From Pseudoduganella lurida (lineage in GTDB: Bacteria > Pseudomonadota > Gammaproteobacteria > Burkholderiales > Burkholderiaceae_D), in the NCBI RefSeq assembly GCF_007830455.1, contig NZ_VLLB01000008.1:1-64000 (forward strand): DNA of 64,000 nucleotides, in the 5' to 3' direction. A model generated the notes under the pieces. The model was not told the origin of the DNA. It did not search any database and was given only the letters and a program-made list of their open reading frames with translations. Position numbers and translations under genes: made by a program. Shown piece by piece: positions 8,199 through 17,800 of this stretch. Numbering within the stretch: the first letter of the stretch is position 1; every line of letters begins with the position of its first letter.

Positions 8199-9875
8199 TC
8201 AGCGGAAGGCGAGCGTGGCGGTGAGGTCGCCGGGCGGGGTGGCGTGGCGGTCGGCGAAGGCCTGGTTGCGCAGCGCCAGGCCTTCCAGCAGCGGCAGGTC
8301 GAAGCGGCGCGTGATGAAGCGCAGGATCGACGTGGTGTCGTAGAACGTGTGGTCGACATTGCCCTTCTTCGCGAACGGCGAGATGACGATGGCCGGAATG
8401 CGCGAGCCCGGGCCCCAGCGGTCGCCCTGTGGCGGCGCCACGTGGTCCCACCAGCCGCCGTTCTCGTCGAACGTGACGACCACCACCATGTTGTTCCACT
8501 GCGGCGAATGCTTCAGGTGTTCCAGCACGTTCACGATGTGCTGGTCGCCCGATTCGATGTCCGAGTAGCCGGCGTGCAGGTTCAGGTTCCCCTGCGGTTT
8601 GTAGAAGCTCACGGCAGGCAGCTTGCCGGCCACCGCGGCGGCGATGAACTTGTTGGAGATGGGACTGTCGCCCAGCCCGCCGTCGCGCAGGTGCTGCTCC
8701 CGCGCGGCGCTGCCCGGCTCGAAGCTTTTGAAGTAGTTGAACGGCTGGTGGTGCGTCTGGAAGTTCGGCTTCGAGCCGCCGCCCAGGTCGTCCAGCGCGG
8801 CCTGCCAGGCGCCGCCATACCACGCCCAGCTCACGCCCTTGCGCGACAACAGGTCGCCGATCGTGTCGTACGTCTGCGGCGGCAGCACGTAGGCATCGTC
8901 GGGATCGGCATAGCGCGGGTCGCCGCCCGGCGCGGCGCGGCCGTAGCTGGGCTGGTACGGCGGCGACATCGTGTTCACCGCGTAGCCGTCCGGCGTGATG
9001 GCGCCGTCGGCGACGAACCTGGCGCGGCCCTCCAGCGCCGACTTCGGGCTGTCCGGCGCGAGGGCCAGCCGCGTCCCGGTCGGGCCATCGGCCAGCACGG
9101 CGATGCGCTTCTTCGCGGCCGTGTCCTTCGCGTTGAAGTATTCCGGCGTGCGCCCGGAGATCAGGAACTGGTGGTTCAGGTAGGAGCCGCCGAAGGCCGC
9201 CATGAAGAAGTTGTCGCACAGCGTGAACTCGCGTGCCACCTGCCACAGGCCCAGGTTCTTCTGCGTCTGGCCGTAGCGGCCCATCACCAGGCCGCCGGCA
9301 TCGGTCCAGGCGACGAAGCCGTCGTTCCTGCCGCCGTTGATCTGCATCTGGTTCTGGTAGAAGCGGTGCCACAGGTCGCGCGTGATGATGGACTCCGGCA
9401 GCGGCTTGCCCTGCAGGTCCTTCAGCTCGAACGGCGCATTCGGCAGGCCCGTCACGTCGTTCTCGCCCAGCTGGTAGCGCTTGCCGGCGATCTCCTGCGG
9501 CGCGGCCATGATGCCGCCCCACACCTTCGGCAGTTCCGGCAGCACGCTGCCATCGTAGTCGCGCTGCTGATAGCGTTCGGCCGGCACGTCCGACAGCGGC
9601 GCGGCCACGCCGGGGAAATTGGCGAACAGGTTGTTGAAGCTGCGGTTTTCCAGGTAGATGACGACCACGTTCTGCACGTGCGCCTTCAGCTTCGCGTCGA
9701 GCGATCCTTTCACCGCCTTCGACGGGGGCGCTGCCGATTCGGCAACGGCGGGCATCACGCCGACGGCGCCCGCGGCAACGGCCGCGCCGGCGGCACCAAG
9801 CAGGCGGCGGCGCGACGGCTGCTCGGGCGAGTCGGCAAATTGATCGGTCTGGTCCGGCACGCGCGGCTCCTTCAT
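8199..9875 (-). CDS. Tat-exported phosphoesterase (acid phosphatase AcpA / phospholipase C family)
   Basis: A 558-residue member of the family that includes Francisella AcpA and bacterial phospholipase C; it removes phosphate or cleaves phosphodiesters outside the cytoplasm. A twin-arginine signal (SRRRLLGAAGAAVAAGAVG, about residues 21-39) is followed by the metal-site motif ENRSFNNLF, the family segment GGSYLNHQFLISGRTPE, and the C-terminal TFDENGGWWDHVAPP and SRIPAIVISPF. Substrate class cannot be settled from sequence. It is followed on the same strand by the palindromic pair at 8037 and the terminator at 7945, and preceded 68 nt upstream by another exported phosphoesterase. Confidence 0.85.
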   Translation of the reverse strand: MKEPRVPDQTDQFADSPEQPSRRRLLGAAGAAVAAGAVGVMPAVAESAAPPSKAVKGSLDAKLKAHVQNVVVIYLENRSFNNLFANFPGVAAPLSDVPAERYQQRDYDGSVLPELPKVWGGIMAAPQEIAGKRYQLGENDVTGLPNAPFELKDLQGKPLPESIITRDLWHRFYQNQMQINGGRNDGFVAWTDAGGLVMGRYGQTQKNLGLWQVAREFTLCDNFFMAAFGGSYLNHQFLISGRTPEYFNAKDTAAKKRIAVLADGPTGTRLALAPDSPKSALEGRARFVADGAITPDGYAVNTMSPPYQPSYGRAAPGGDPRYADPDDAYVLPPQTYDTIGDLLSRKGVSWAWYGGAWQAALDDLGGGSKPNFQTHHQPFNYFKSFEPGSAAREQHLRDGGLGDSPISNKFIAAAVAGKLPAVSFYKPQGNLNLHAGYSDIESGDQHIVNVLEHLKHSPQWNNMVVVVTFDENGGWWDHVAPPQGDRWGPGSRIPAIVISPFAKKGNVDHTFYDTTSILRFITRRFDLPLLEGLALRNQAFADRHATPPGDLTATLAFR

Positions 9876-9943
9876 TGCAAGGGAAACGGCGAGTGTAGCA
9901 TCGCGTCCCGGCAGCGGGGAAGGGACCCGCCGCCGGTTTTACA

Positions 9944-12028
9944 TCAGCTGGCCCGGGCCGTCAGCCACTGCGCCGGCAGCAGCGGCCTGGCGACGATGCG
10001 GATCTCGCCGATCGCGCCGAGGAAGCCGCTGCCCGGCGGCCCGCCGTCCCAGTAGCCGGCGCCGATCGTCCACGGCAGGTTCAGCGACGCCAGGCCCACG
10101 CCGTCGATGGCATTGCGCAGCACCGGCGCGCCTTCCACGTACATGGTGGTCTCGCGCGTGGCCGGATCGTTGACGATGGCCACGTGCAGCCACGTGTCGA
10201 GCAGGATCTCGCCGGACCAGTTGGTGCGCGCCGACTGCGGCGTGGGCTGCTGCGGCACCACCTCCCACTGCACTTCGCGCAGGTTGGAGATGGCGAACTG
10301 CAGCGGCGGCGATTCCGGGAGTCCGCCCGTCCACGTGGCGAGATTGCCGCGGCGGCCCGCGCGCGTCATGATGTTCATCCACGCATTGGTGGCCGCGGTC
10401 CAGGATTTGTCCAGCTTGATGAATGCCTCGACCGTGTAGCCCGTCACGAAGGTCTCGCGGTTCATGGCCGCCGCCGCATCGGTGAGGAAGTAGCTCAGGC
10501 GCTTGCCGGCCGCATTGCGGAAGGCGATGCTGCCCGGCGCAGCCGACAGGCGGTGGTGGTCGCTGCTCCACTGCAGGTCGTCCAGCTGGGCGGTATTGCC
10601 GGCCGGCGCATCGAGCGCGGCGCGCGTCAGCACGTTGCCGTTGGTGGACGCATCGGCGATCACGGCGCGGTCGGGTACCGCGGTGCCGGCAGCGCCGCCC
10701 GTGAAGCGCCAGTGCGCGATGGTGTTGGTCACCTTCGGATAATCGTCCGCATTGGCGGCCGGCCGGGCTGCCACGGCGGGCGTCCCCGTGAAGCCGGTCA
10801 TGATCTGCGTGGTGACGGCGGTGGTGATGGGGGTGGTCACCGGGGTGCCGGATGCCGCGGCGGCCTTGAATTCGGGCGCGAAGCGGGCGAAGCGCTTGGC
10901 AAAATTCATCTTGACGGTGAATTCGTTGTTGGCGTCCTTCAGCATCACCTGGTCGAACGCATTGAGCGTGGCCTGCGGCTTCTGCTTCACCCACGGCGAG
11001 AACGACAGCGCGCGGATCTCGTTGTTGGTGAGGTCGAATTCGTAGAAGCGCAGCAGGCCGTTGCCGCCCTGGTAGGCCATCTGGTAGTCGACCACCATCT
11101 CCTCGACGGCATTGCCGAAGTCGTTGGTCTTGGTCAGCCGCGCCGCGCCATGGTGGTGGCCGTTGACGGTCATGAAGATCTGGTCCTGGTCGCGGATCAG
11201 CTTCTCCCACAGCATCAGGCCATAGTCCACTTCTAGGGGCTGCACGCCGTCGTTGGCAATCGCGATCAGCTGGTGGTTGACGAGGATCGTCGGCAGCGTG
11301 GGATGCGTGCGCAGCACGTTGCGCGCCCAGGCGATGCCGGCATCCGAAACGCGCCAGGACAGCGACAGCACGAGGAAGCGCTGGCCCTCGGCCTGGAACA
11401 CGTGGAATTCGTGGAAGCCGCTGGGGTCGCGTCCGCCGTAGGTCGGCATCTTCTGCGCGCGCGCGGCACCGAACCACTTCAGGTACGGCTCGGCGGTTAA
11501 GTCGCGGGTGGCGTCCGTGCCGGTGGCGTTGCCGGGCTCGTAGCCGATATCGGCCAGCACGTCGTGGTTGCCGGCCAGGACGGAGTAGGGCACTGCCTTG
11601 TCCTCGAGGATCTTCATCGCCTTGTCCGCCACTTCCCACTGCTGCGGCTTGTTCACCTGGTCGACGATGTCGCCGACGTGGATGACGAACGGGATCTTGA
11701 ATGCGGCGGCGTTGTCGGCGATCCACTGCGTCTGCGCTGCATACGGCGTGCTGCCATAGCGCTTGTTGAACTGGTTGCCCGTTTCCTCGGTCGCGTAGCG
11801 CGAGTAGAACTGCGTGTCGGGCAGCACCACCAGGCCGAAGCTGGAGATGGCGGCGGGGGGCGGCGCAGGAGCAGGCGCAGGTGCAGGTGCAGGCGCTGGT
11901 GCGGGAACCGTGGGCACGGCAGGATCGTCATGGTCGCCGCCGCATGCCGTCAGCACGCCGGTGGACGCCAGCGCCCCGCCCAGCAGAATCTGGCGGCGGC
12001 GAACCTTGAAATCGGGGGAATCGGACAT
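9944..12028 (-). CDS. exported lipoprotein metallophosphoesterase with LamG-like domain
   Basis: A 694-residue protein. The N-terminus combines a twin-arginine motif (RRRQILLGG) with a lipobox (VLTACGG), then an Ala-Pro repeat spacer at about residues 39-60. The calcineurin-like phosphoesterase domain follows, with DTQFY, GDIVD, GNHDV and GHHHG metal-binding motifs (about residues 70-310). The last 230 residues, with segments such as GYTVEAFIKLDKSW and WTIGAGYWDGG, look like a concanavalin/LamG fold that may bind sugar. A GGAGTGA ribosome site precedes the ATG. With the neighbouring AcpA-like enzyme it suggests extracellular phosphate or nucleotide scavenging. Confidence 0.85.
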   Translation of the reverse strand: MSDSPDFKVRRRQILLGGALASTGVLTACGGDHDDPAVPTVPAPAPAPAPAPAPAPPPAAISSFGLVVLPDTQFYSRYATEETGNQFNKRYGSTPYAAQTQWIADNAAAFKIPFVIHVGDIVDQVNKPQQWEVADKAMKILEDKAVPYSVLAGNHDVLADIGYEPGNATGTDATRDLTAEPYLKWFGAARAQKMPTYGGRDPSGFHEFHVFQAEGQRFLVLSLSWRVSDAGIAWARNVLRTHPTLPTILVNHQLIAIANDGVQPLEVDYGLMLWEKLIRDQDQIFMTVNGHHHGAARLTKTNDFGNAVEEMVVDYQMAYQGGNGLLRFYEFDLTNNEIRALSFSPWVKQKPQATLNAFDQVMLKDANNEFTVKMNFAKRFARFAPEFKAAAASGTPVTTPITTAVTTQIMTGFTGTPAVAARPAANADDYPKVTNTIAHWRFTGGAAGTAVPDRAVIADASTNGNVLTRAALDAPAGNTAQLDDLQWSSDHHRLSAAPGSIAFRNAAGKRLSYFLTDAAAAMNRETFVTGYTVEAFIKLDKSWTAATNAWMNIMTRAGRRGNLATWTGGLPESPPLQFAISNLREVQWEVVPQQPTPQSARTNWSGEILLDTWLHVAIVNDPATRETTMYVEGAPVLRNAIDGVGLASLNLPWTIGAGYWDGGPPGSGFLGAIGEIRIVARPLLPAQWLTARAS

Positions 12029-12118
12029 CGGTCACTCCATCGGTAAGGAGTCACCCAGCCTAGCGACCAACTGTGACGGCCGCGTGAATCGGCCGCGTGT
12101 CGCGATGCGACATCGACG

Positions 12119-12152
12119 AAAAAAAACCGCCGATCCTTGCGAATCGACGGCT
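12119..12152 (-). terminator. intrinsic terminator of the initiator tRNA
   Basis: Downstream of the tRNA on the minus strand an 11-bp stem (GCCGTCGATTC / GGATCGGCGGT, including G-U pairs) with loop GCAA runs into eight U. Confidence 0.88.
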
Positions 12153-12162
12153 TTTCCGAATC

Positions 12163-12239
12163 TGGTTGCGGGGACAGGATTTGAACCTGTGACCTTCGGG
12201 TTATGAGCCCGACGAGCTGCCAGACTGCTCCACCCCGCG
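12163..12239 (-). tRNA. initiator tRNA-fMet (anticodon CAT)
   Basis: The minus-strand sequence begins CGCGGGG and ends CCCCGCAACCA, a 77-nt cloverleaf with encoded CCA. The unpaired C1 against A72 and the three G-C pairs closing the anticodon stem (GGGCTCATAACCC) mark it as initiator rather than elongator tRNA-Met. Confidence 0.96.
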
Positions 12240-12251
12240 TCTGAGGCAAGA

Positions 12252-12280
12252 ATTATATAGGTTCCTGCCGGATCGTGCAA
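12252..12280 (-). promoter_or_regulatory. sigma-70 promoter of tRNA-fMet
   Basis: On the minus strand TTGCAC (12280-12275) and a perfect TATAAT (12257-12252) are separated by 17 nt. Transcription would start about 6 nt before the mature tRNA 5' end. Confidence 0.8.
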
Positions 12281-12332
12281 GGGCACACTTTCAGTGCACC
12301 AATTCAGCGTGCACCGATCCAGCGTGTATCGA

Positions 12333-13481
12333 TCAAGCCGCGCCCAGGCGCCATAGCGACGTGACCTCGGCCGAACGGGCCGCATGCAGCGGGTCGGTGG
12401 CATCGCCCGCCTTCGGGTGCACCGGGCGTACGTCCTCGCGGCCCAGCACGGCGAGGCCGGCGTCGGCGATCCAGCCCAGCAGCTGCTCGCGGGGACGCAG
12501 TCCCAGGTGCTCGGCCAGGTCGGAGAGGATCAGCCAGCCTTCGCCGCCTTCCGTCAGGTGCGCCTTCAGGCCGCCCAGGAAACCCTTCAGCATGCGGCTG
12601 TCCGGATCGTAGACGGCGTGTTCGACGGAGGAGCTGGGGCGTGCCGGTACCCACGGCGGGTTGCAGACGACCAGCGGGGCGCGGCCGGGCGGGAACAGGT
12701 CCGCTTCCAGCAGTTCCACCTTCTCGTTCAGGCCCAGCAGGCCGATGTTCTCGCGGGCGCAGGACAGCGCGCGGCGGTCCGTCTCGGTGGCGATCACGCG
12801 GGGGATGCCGCGGCGTGCCAGCACGGCGGCCAGCACGCCGGTACCGGCGCCGATCTCGAACGCCACATCCGTCTTGCGCGGCAGGGGCTGGTCGGCCACC
12901 AGCTGCACGTACTCGCCGCGCACCGGCGAGAACACGCCATAGTGCGGATGCACGCGCGCTCCCAGCACCGGGATCTCGACGCCGTTGCGGCGCCATTCGT
13001 GCGCGCCGATCACGCCCAGCAGTTCGCGCAGCGAAATGACGAAGTCGTCGTCGCCGCGGCCGTAGGCTTCGTTGCAGGCCAGCTTGACGTCCGGCGCGCG
13101 GCGCAGCGGAATCGTGTAGCCCGGTTCGAAGGGAATCAGCAGCATGGCCAGCGTGCGGGCGCGCTGCGACTGGGCCTGGCGGTGCAGGTGGAAGGCTTCG
13201 GTCGGCGTGGCGGGAGCCGCCTTTTTCTTGCGCTTCTCCGGCTTGCCGTCGACGCGGCGGGCCAGTGCGCCCAGCAGCTGGCGGGCATTCTGGAAGTCGC
13301 CGCGCCACAGCAGCGCGGTCCCTTCGCTGGCCAGGCGGAACGCGGTATCGGCGTTCAGCGTGTCGTCCGCCACCTGCACGCGCTTGGGCGGCGGCATGCC
13401 GGCCTCGGAGTGCCAGCGCGCCGAGCGCGGCTTTCCATCTTCGGTCCAGTGGATCTGTGCGGGCGTGCCGGCTTCTTGCAT
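12333..13481 (-). CDS. class I SAM-dependent methyltransferase (NPPW motif)
   Basis: This 382-residue protein has a SAM-binding glycine loop (FEIGAGTGVLAAVLARRG, about residue 212) and the catalytic motif NPPWVPARP about 60 residues later. N/D-PPY/W motifs are used by N6-adenine and N5-glutamine methyltransferases, so the target may be nucleic acid or a protein glutamine. The first 200 residues are a separate, basic-linker-containing domain. The start follows the terminator of the upstream gene, so it is probably its own unit. Likely cytoplasmic; target unknown. Confidence 0.82.
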   Translation of the reverse strand: MQEAGTPAQIHWTEDGKPRSARWHSEAGMPPPKRVQVADDTLNADTAFRLASEGTALLWRGDFQNARQLLGALARRVDGKPEKRKKKAAPATPTEAFHLHRQAQSQRARTLAMLLIPFEPGYTIPLRRAPDVKLACNEAYGRGDDDFVISLRELLGVIGAHEWRRNGVEIPVLGARVHPHYGVFSPVRGEYVQLVADQPLPRKTDVAFEIGAGTGVLAAVLARRGIPRVIATETDRRALSCARENIGLLGLNEKVELLEADLFPPGRAPLVVCNPPWVPARPSSSVEHAVYDPDSRMLKGFLGGLKAHLTEGGEGWLILSDLAEHLGLRPREQLLGWIADAGLAVLGREDVRPVHPKAGDATDPLHAARSAEVTSLWRLGAA

Positions 13482-13505
13482 GATAATTCCAGTCAATGTA
13501 AACGC

Positions 13506-13530
13506 AAAAACCGCCTGCACGGCGGTTTCG
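13506..13530 (-). terminator. intrinsic terminator of the 13568 gene
   Basis: On the minus strand AAACCGCC, a GTGCA loop and GGCGG run into TTTTT. It separates the hypothetical gene from the methyltransferase. Confidence 0.82.
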
Positions 13531-13567
13531 CTGAGGGGGGCATTATACCGGGCCGCGGCCCGCCACT

Positions 13568-14545
13568 TCAGGCGGCGGGATCGGCGGCCGGCGTGGTGGA
13601 GATCGTCAGCGGGATATCGCCGGCCGACTTCACCGTGGCCGGATCGGCTGCCGGGTCCGGATTGGTGAGGGGCTCGTTGACCTTGATCGGCGCGTTGTCG
13701 GCCGCTGCCTGCGACTCGCTCGCCGGCGTGTCCTTCACATCCGTTACATCCTTTACATCCTTGCCGTGCCGGACGCCGCCGGCCGCCAGTTCGGCCGCAT
13801 AGGCCTGCGCGCCCGTCTTGCCGGTGCCAAAGGTGTCCAGCGACTGCGTGTTGCTGACGAGGTTCAGCAGCCGCAGCGACAGTGTGCCCAGCTTGTCGCC
13901 CGTCGCCTCGTCCTTCACGTCGCCGGTGGCTCCCTTGTCCATCAGCTTGAACAGGTCGCTCAGGCTGCCCGGCCAGTCGACATCGGGGAACTCGATGGCG
14001 GGCAGCGGCATGGCCGGATTCTGCTCGATCAGCTTGTCCCGCTCGCTCTTCGGCGCGGTCGACGATTCGGCATAGCTGGCCGTGGCTTCGTACTGCACCT
14101 CGATCTCGAAATCGTACTTGCTGCCGTCGGCCATCGTGATGGTGCCCTTGCCGAGGAAGTGCGAGCTCTCGTTCAGGCTGAAGCCCGAGGCGCTCGTCAC
14201 GCCATCGGACCCTTCGGCACGCAGCCGGCCGGCCGAAACGGACGACGACGCTTCCAGCGAGACGGAGTCGAAGTCGATGGTGGCGCCCCTGGCATCGTCG
14301 CCGAACATTTTCTGCGCAAAGCTGCCGAGGAGGTTCTGCGCCAGGTCGACCGTGTCGTTGCCGAGCGCATCGACGCGCTTCTGCAGGTCGACGGCGCCGG
14401 ACGACAGCGCCACGTTGCTGCTCAGCTTCGACGCCGCGTCCGTCGGCGTGGTGGCGTTCGATTTCGATGTCTGCTGGCCCGAGCCGGAGCCGGCGAGGGC
14501 GGTGTTCTGGTAGTGGCGGGTGCCGAGGGTAGAAATCGACGACAT
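13568..14545 (-). CDS. hypothetical protein, 325 aa
   Basis: Not recognised. The N-terminal 60 residues are Ser/Thr/Gln-rich and look disordered. The centre (about residues 85-165) contains a beta-rich segment including GTITMADGSKYDFEIEVQYEA. The C-terminal third carries a short Asp/Lys repeat (GKDVKDVTDVKD) and a Pro/Ala/Asp-rich tail. There is no signal peptide or membrane segment. An AGAGG ribosome site precedes the ATG, and a good terminator follows. The MSSISTLGTRHYQNT start resembles secreted or surface-associated proteins that lack a classical signal, but that is only an impression. Confidence 0.7.
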   Translation of the reverse strand: MSSISTLGTRHYQNTALAGSGSGQQTSKSNATTPTDAASKLSSNVALSSGAVDLQKRVDALGNDTVDLAQNLLGSFAQKMFGDDARGATIDFDSVSLEASSSVSAGRLRAEGSDGVTSASGFSLNESSHFLGKGTITMADGSKYDFEIEVQYEATASYAESSTAPKSERDKLIEQNPAMPLPAIEFPDVDWPGSLSDLFKLMDKGATGDVKDEATGDKLGTLSLRLLNLVSNTQSLDTFGTGKTGAQAYAAELAAGGVRHGKDVKDVTDVKDTPASESQAAADNAPIKVNEPLTNPDPAADPATVKSAGDIPLTISTTPAADPAA

Positions 14546-14605
14546 GGATGGCCTCTTTGAGCGGTATCCCCTTACATCGGCAAACCTGCCGACTTCTTGA
14601 GGAGA

Positions 14606-14815
14606 TCAGTGATGGTGCGTCCACAGGCCGTTCGAGGCCAGGTAGGCCTGCACGGCGTCAGGCTGGCCGACGGCGTGCAGCTTCACTTCGCCGCAGGCGC
14701 ACACGCCGGAATAGGGCGTGATATGCGAACAGGCGGACACTTTCTGGACGTTGACTTTGACGGCCTTGGCGCAGTTGGCGCATTTGAACGTCAGTGTTCG
14801 TGGTGCTTTTAACAT
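14606..14815 (-). CDS. small zinc-ribbon-like protein
   Basis: A 69-residue protein with Cys pairs in KCANCAK and VCACGE plus an extra CSHI between them, consistent with a small zinc-binding ribbon. The ATG at 14815 (MLKAPRTLTFKCANC) is preferred to an upstream in-frame ATG because the conserved-looking part begins there, though neither has a strong ribosome site. It ends in a His-rich GLWTHHH. Function unknown. It lies between sbcC and the 13568 gene and is transcribed in the same direction as both. Confidence 0.6.
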   Translation of the reverse strand: MLKAPRTLTFKCANCAKAVKVNVQKVSACSHITPYSGVCACGEVKLHAVGQPDAVQAYLASNGLWTHHH

Positions 14816-14896
14816 CGTGTTTTGACTCAAATCAGTAAAATCGCATTTTATCACCGCACTCACCGCATTCAGCACGGCAGCTTCCGGCCGACTGTA

Positions 14897-17800
14897 TCAG
14901 GAAACCGACACGTGGCTGCGGCCGCCTGGACCGGGCTGCACGACGATGCGGGTGGCGATCCGCTCCGTCATCTCCTGCACGTGCGAGATGACGCCCACCT
15001 TGCGGCCCATGGCCTGCAGGTTGTCCAGCGCATCCATGGCCACCCGCAGCGTCTCGCCATCGAGGCTGCCGAAGCCTTCGTCGATGAACAGCGACTCCAC
15101 GCGCACCCGGTTCGACGACAGCGACGCCAGCCCCAGGGCCAGCGCCAGCGAGACGAGGAAGGACTCGCCGCCAGAGAGCGAATGGACGGACCGCTGCTCG
15201 TCACCCATGTGCAGGTCGCGCACCAGCAGGCCGAGCGACGGCTGCAGCGGATTGTCGATGCGCAGCAGCTGGTAGCGGGGCGCCAGCTGGCGCAGGTGGG
15301 CATTGGCGTAGCCGAGCAGCACGTCCAGCGTGAACTGCTGGGCGTAGTTGCGGAACTTCTTGCCTTCCGAGCTGCCGATCAGGTCCGCCAGCTTGGCCCA
15401 GCGCCGCTCGGCCGCTTCCTGCCGTCCCAGTTCGTCCAGCATCGCGCTGGCGCGGCGGCGGCGTTCGTCGTCCTGGGCCAGCGCCACCTTCAGCGCGGAC
15501 GCGTGGTCCTGGGCGGTACGGTGCTCGAGGGCCAGCGCGTCCAGCGTCGCCTGCAGCGTTTCCAGCGTCACGCCATCCGCCGCCGGGGCCGAGGCCCGAT
15601 GCGCGTCGCGCTGCGTTTCGCGTTCGCGCAGCACGGCCAGTGCCTGCGCCACGGCCTGGTCCAGCGCCTGCAGGACCTGCCGTTCGGCGCGGATCGCCTC
15701 GGGCGGATGGGCCAGCAAGGCCAGCAGCTCGTCGAGGGACGCCACGCCGACGGCCGGCGCGAACAGGTCCGGTTCGGCGTGCGCCTGGTGGAACGCGGCC
15801 AGCCAGGCGGCCAATCTTGCGTGGGCGGCCGCGGCGGCCGCCGCCAGGTCCGCCAGCCGCTTGCGGCCCTGCGCCAGCGCCTCGTCGCAGCGGGTGCGTT
15901 CCTGCGCGGCCTGCTGGCCGGCGGCCTGCTGAGCGGCCAGTGCAACGCGTGCGCCATCAAGCGCGGTACGCAGCCGCGTTTCCACGTCGGCGACCGGCTC
16001 GCCCTTCCACAAGGCGAGGAGCTGGGTGCGCGCCAGTTGCAGCGCTTCGTCCAGTGCCACGAAAGCGGTGCGGGTGGCCTGCTCGTCGGCTGCCATCCGT
16101 GTATGGCCTTCGTGCAGGGCGGCCAGCTCGATGTCCAGTGCGGCGATGGCCGTGGTGCGCGCGGCGGCGCTGTCGCGCTGGGTTTGCCACTGGCGGCTCT
16201 CGGCCTGGCGCAGCGCGTGGAAGTGCGCCGGATCCTGCCGCCACGCGTCCTTCCAGCCTTCCTGCGGTACCTCGCCGCCGGTGAAGGCCGGATCGAGATC
16301 GGCCAGCAGCGTCGCCAGGTGGTCGGCCGCGTCGACATGCTGCGCCTGCAGCGCTTCGGCCTGCGAGCGTGCCAGCGCCAGCGCCGTGCCGGCAGCGGAC
16401 AGGCCGGCCTGGCAGCGCGCCTGTTCTGCGGCGGCCCGTTCGCAGGCCTGCCGGGCGTGCTCGCGCAGCGTGGCCGCCTGGCGCGCCGCGTTGTCCTGGC
16501 GGGCGACTTCCTGCAGTTCGGCGCCGATGGTTTCCAGCTGGCTGGCCAGCCACGCATGGCGTTCTTCATCGCCAACCTGCGCCGGCACCTGCGCAGCGCC
16601 GTCGATGGTGGCCAGCGCGGCCTGCCAGCGTGCTGCGAGCGCGGCAATCGTGCCATCGAGTGCAGACAATTCGGTGCGCACCTGCCCGAGGCGCACGGCG
16701 CTGGCGGCGGCCACCGCGCGCTGCGTGGCTTCGATGCCGATCAGCCGCTCGACCTCGCCGCGCGCCGCATCGACCTGGCCGCGCAGCGCGTCGAGCATGG
16801 CGCGCAGCCGGTCGTTGCCGTGATACGGGTGTTCGACCGAGCCGCAGACGGGGCAGGGCGTGTCGTCCTGCAGGGTGGCGCGCAGCTGCTCGACGCTGGC
16901 GCCGCACGCCGCTTCGGCAACGGCCAGCGCGCGCTGCGCGGCCGCCAGGCCCGCCTTGCCGGCCAGGTGATCGCGCTGTGCGCCATCGGCCAGTGCCTGC
17001 GCGGCCGTGCGAGCGCCCTCCAGCTGTGCAGTCTCGGCCTGCAAGGTGGCGCGGCGTGCCCGTTGCGCGGCCAGGTCCTGCCACAGCCGCGCGCCCTCCT
17101 GCAGCGCGGTGCGGCGGGCATCGAGTGCCGTGCGGCGTGCGCCCAGCGCCTCCACGTCGAAGGCGGCCAATGCCTGCGTGGCAGCCGCTCGTTCCGTTTC
17201 GGCCGCGGCCAGCGTGGCGGCCGCCGCATCGAGACCGGTGCGCGCTGCCCCTTCCTCGTCGCGGTGGCGTGCGACACGTGCCTGCGCATCGGCCAGTCTG
17301 GTGGCGATGCCGCGTACCTGGTGATCGGCGCGCGCCGCCTGCGCGAACAGCTCTTCCCAGCGCGGCCACTGCTCGCCCAGCACGGCCCAGTGGCGGTGCG
17401 CCAGCTGCCAGGTATGCGTGTATTCCTGGGCGGTGACCAGTTGCCGGCGCTCGTTGCGCTTGTCGGACAGCGCTGCCGCCGCCTTGGTCGAAGCCGCCAC
17501 CGCCGCATCGCGCGCCGCGCGCGCCTGCGCATGCTGCGGCTGCAGGGTGCCGATGCGCGCGTCCAGCGCCTTGGCCTGGTCCAGCTGCGGCGCCGCATCG
17601 CGCTGCGCCGCTTCGGCCGCGGCCAGCCGTGCGGCCGCGGCTTCCTGTGCGGTGGCCGCCGCTTGCTGGGCCAGTGCCGCGCGCTCGGCAGCCTGGCCGC
17701 ATTCCGTTAGCGATGCCTGCACCTGCGCGGTCTCGTGGGCGATGCGCTGCACCTCGTCGTGCAGCGGGCGCGCCTCCTGCACCGCATCGAGCCGGGCCAG

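Noticed and set aside
12163..12239. Elongator tRNA-Met
   Set aside because: The C1-A72 mismatch and three G-C pairs in the anticodon stem identify the initiator.
14816..14875. Longer start for the zinc-ribbon protein
   Set aside because: The extra 20 residues show no pattern and no ribosome site; the Cys-containing core begins just after the ATG at 14815.
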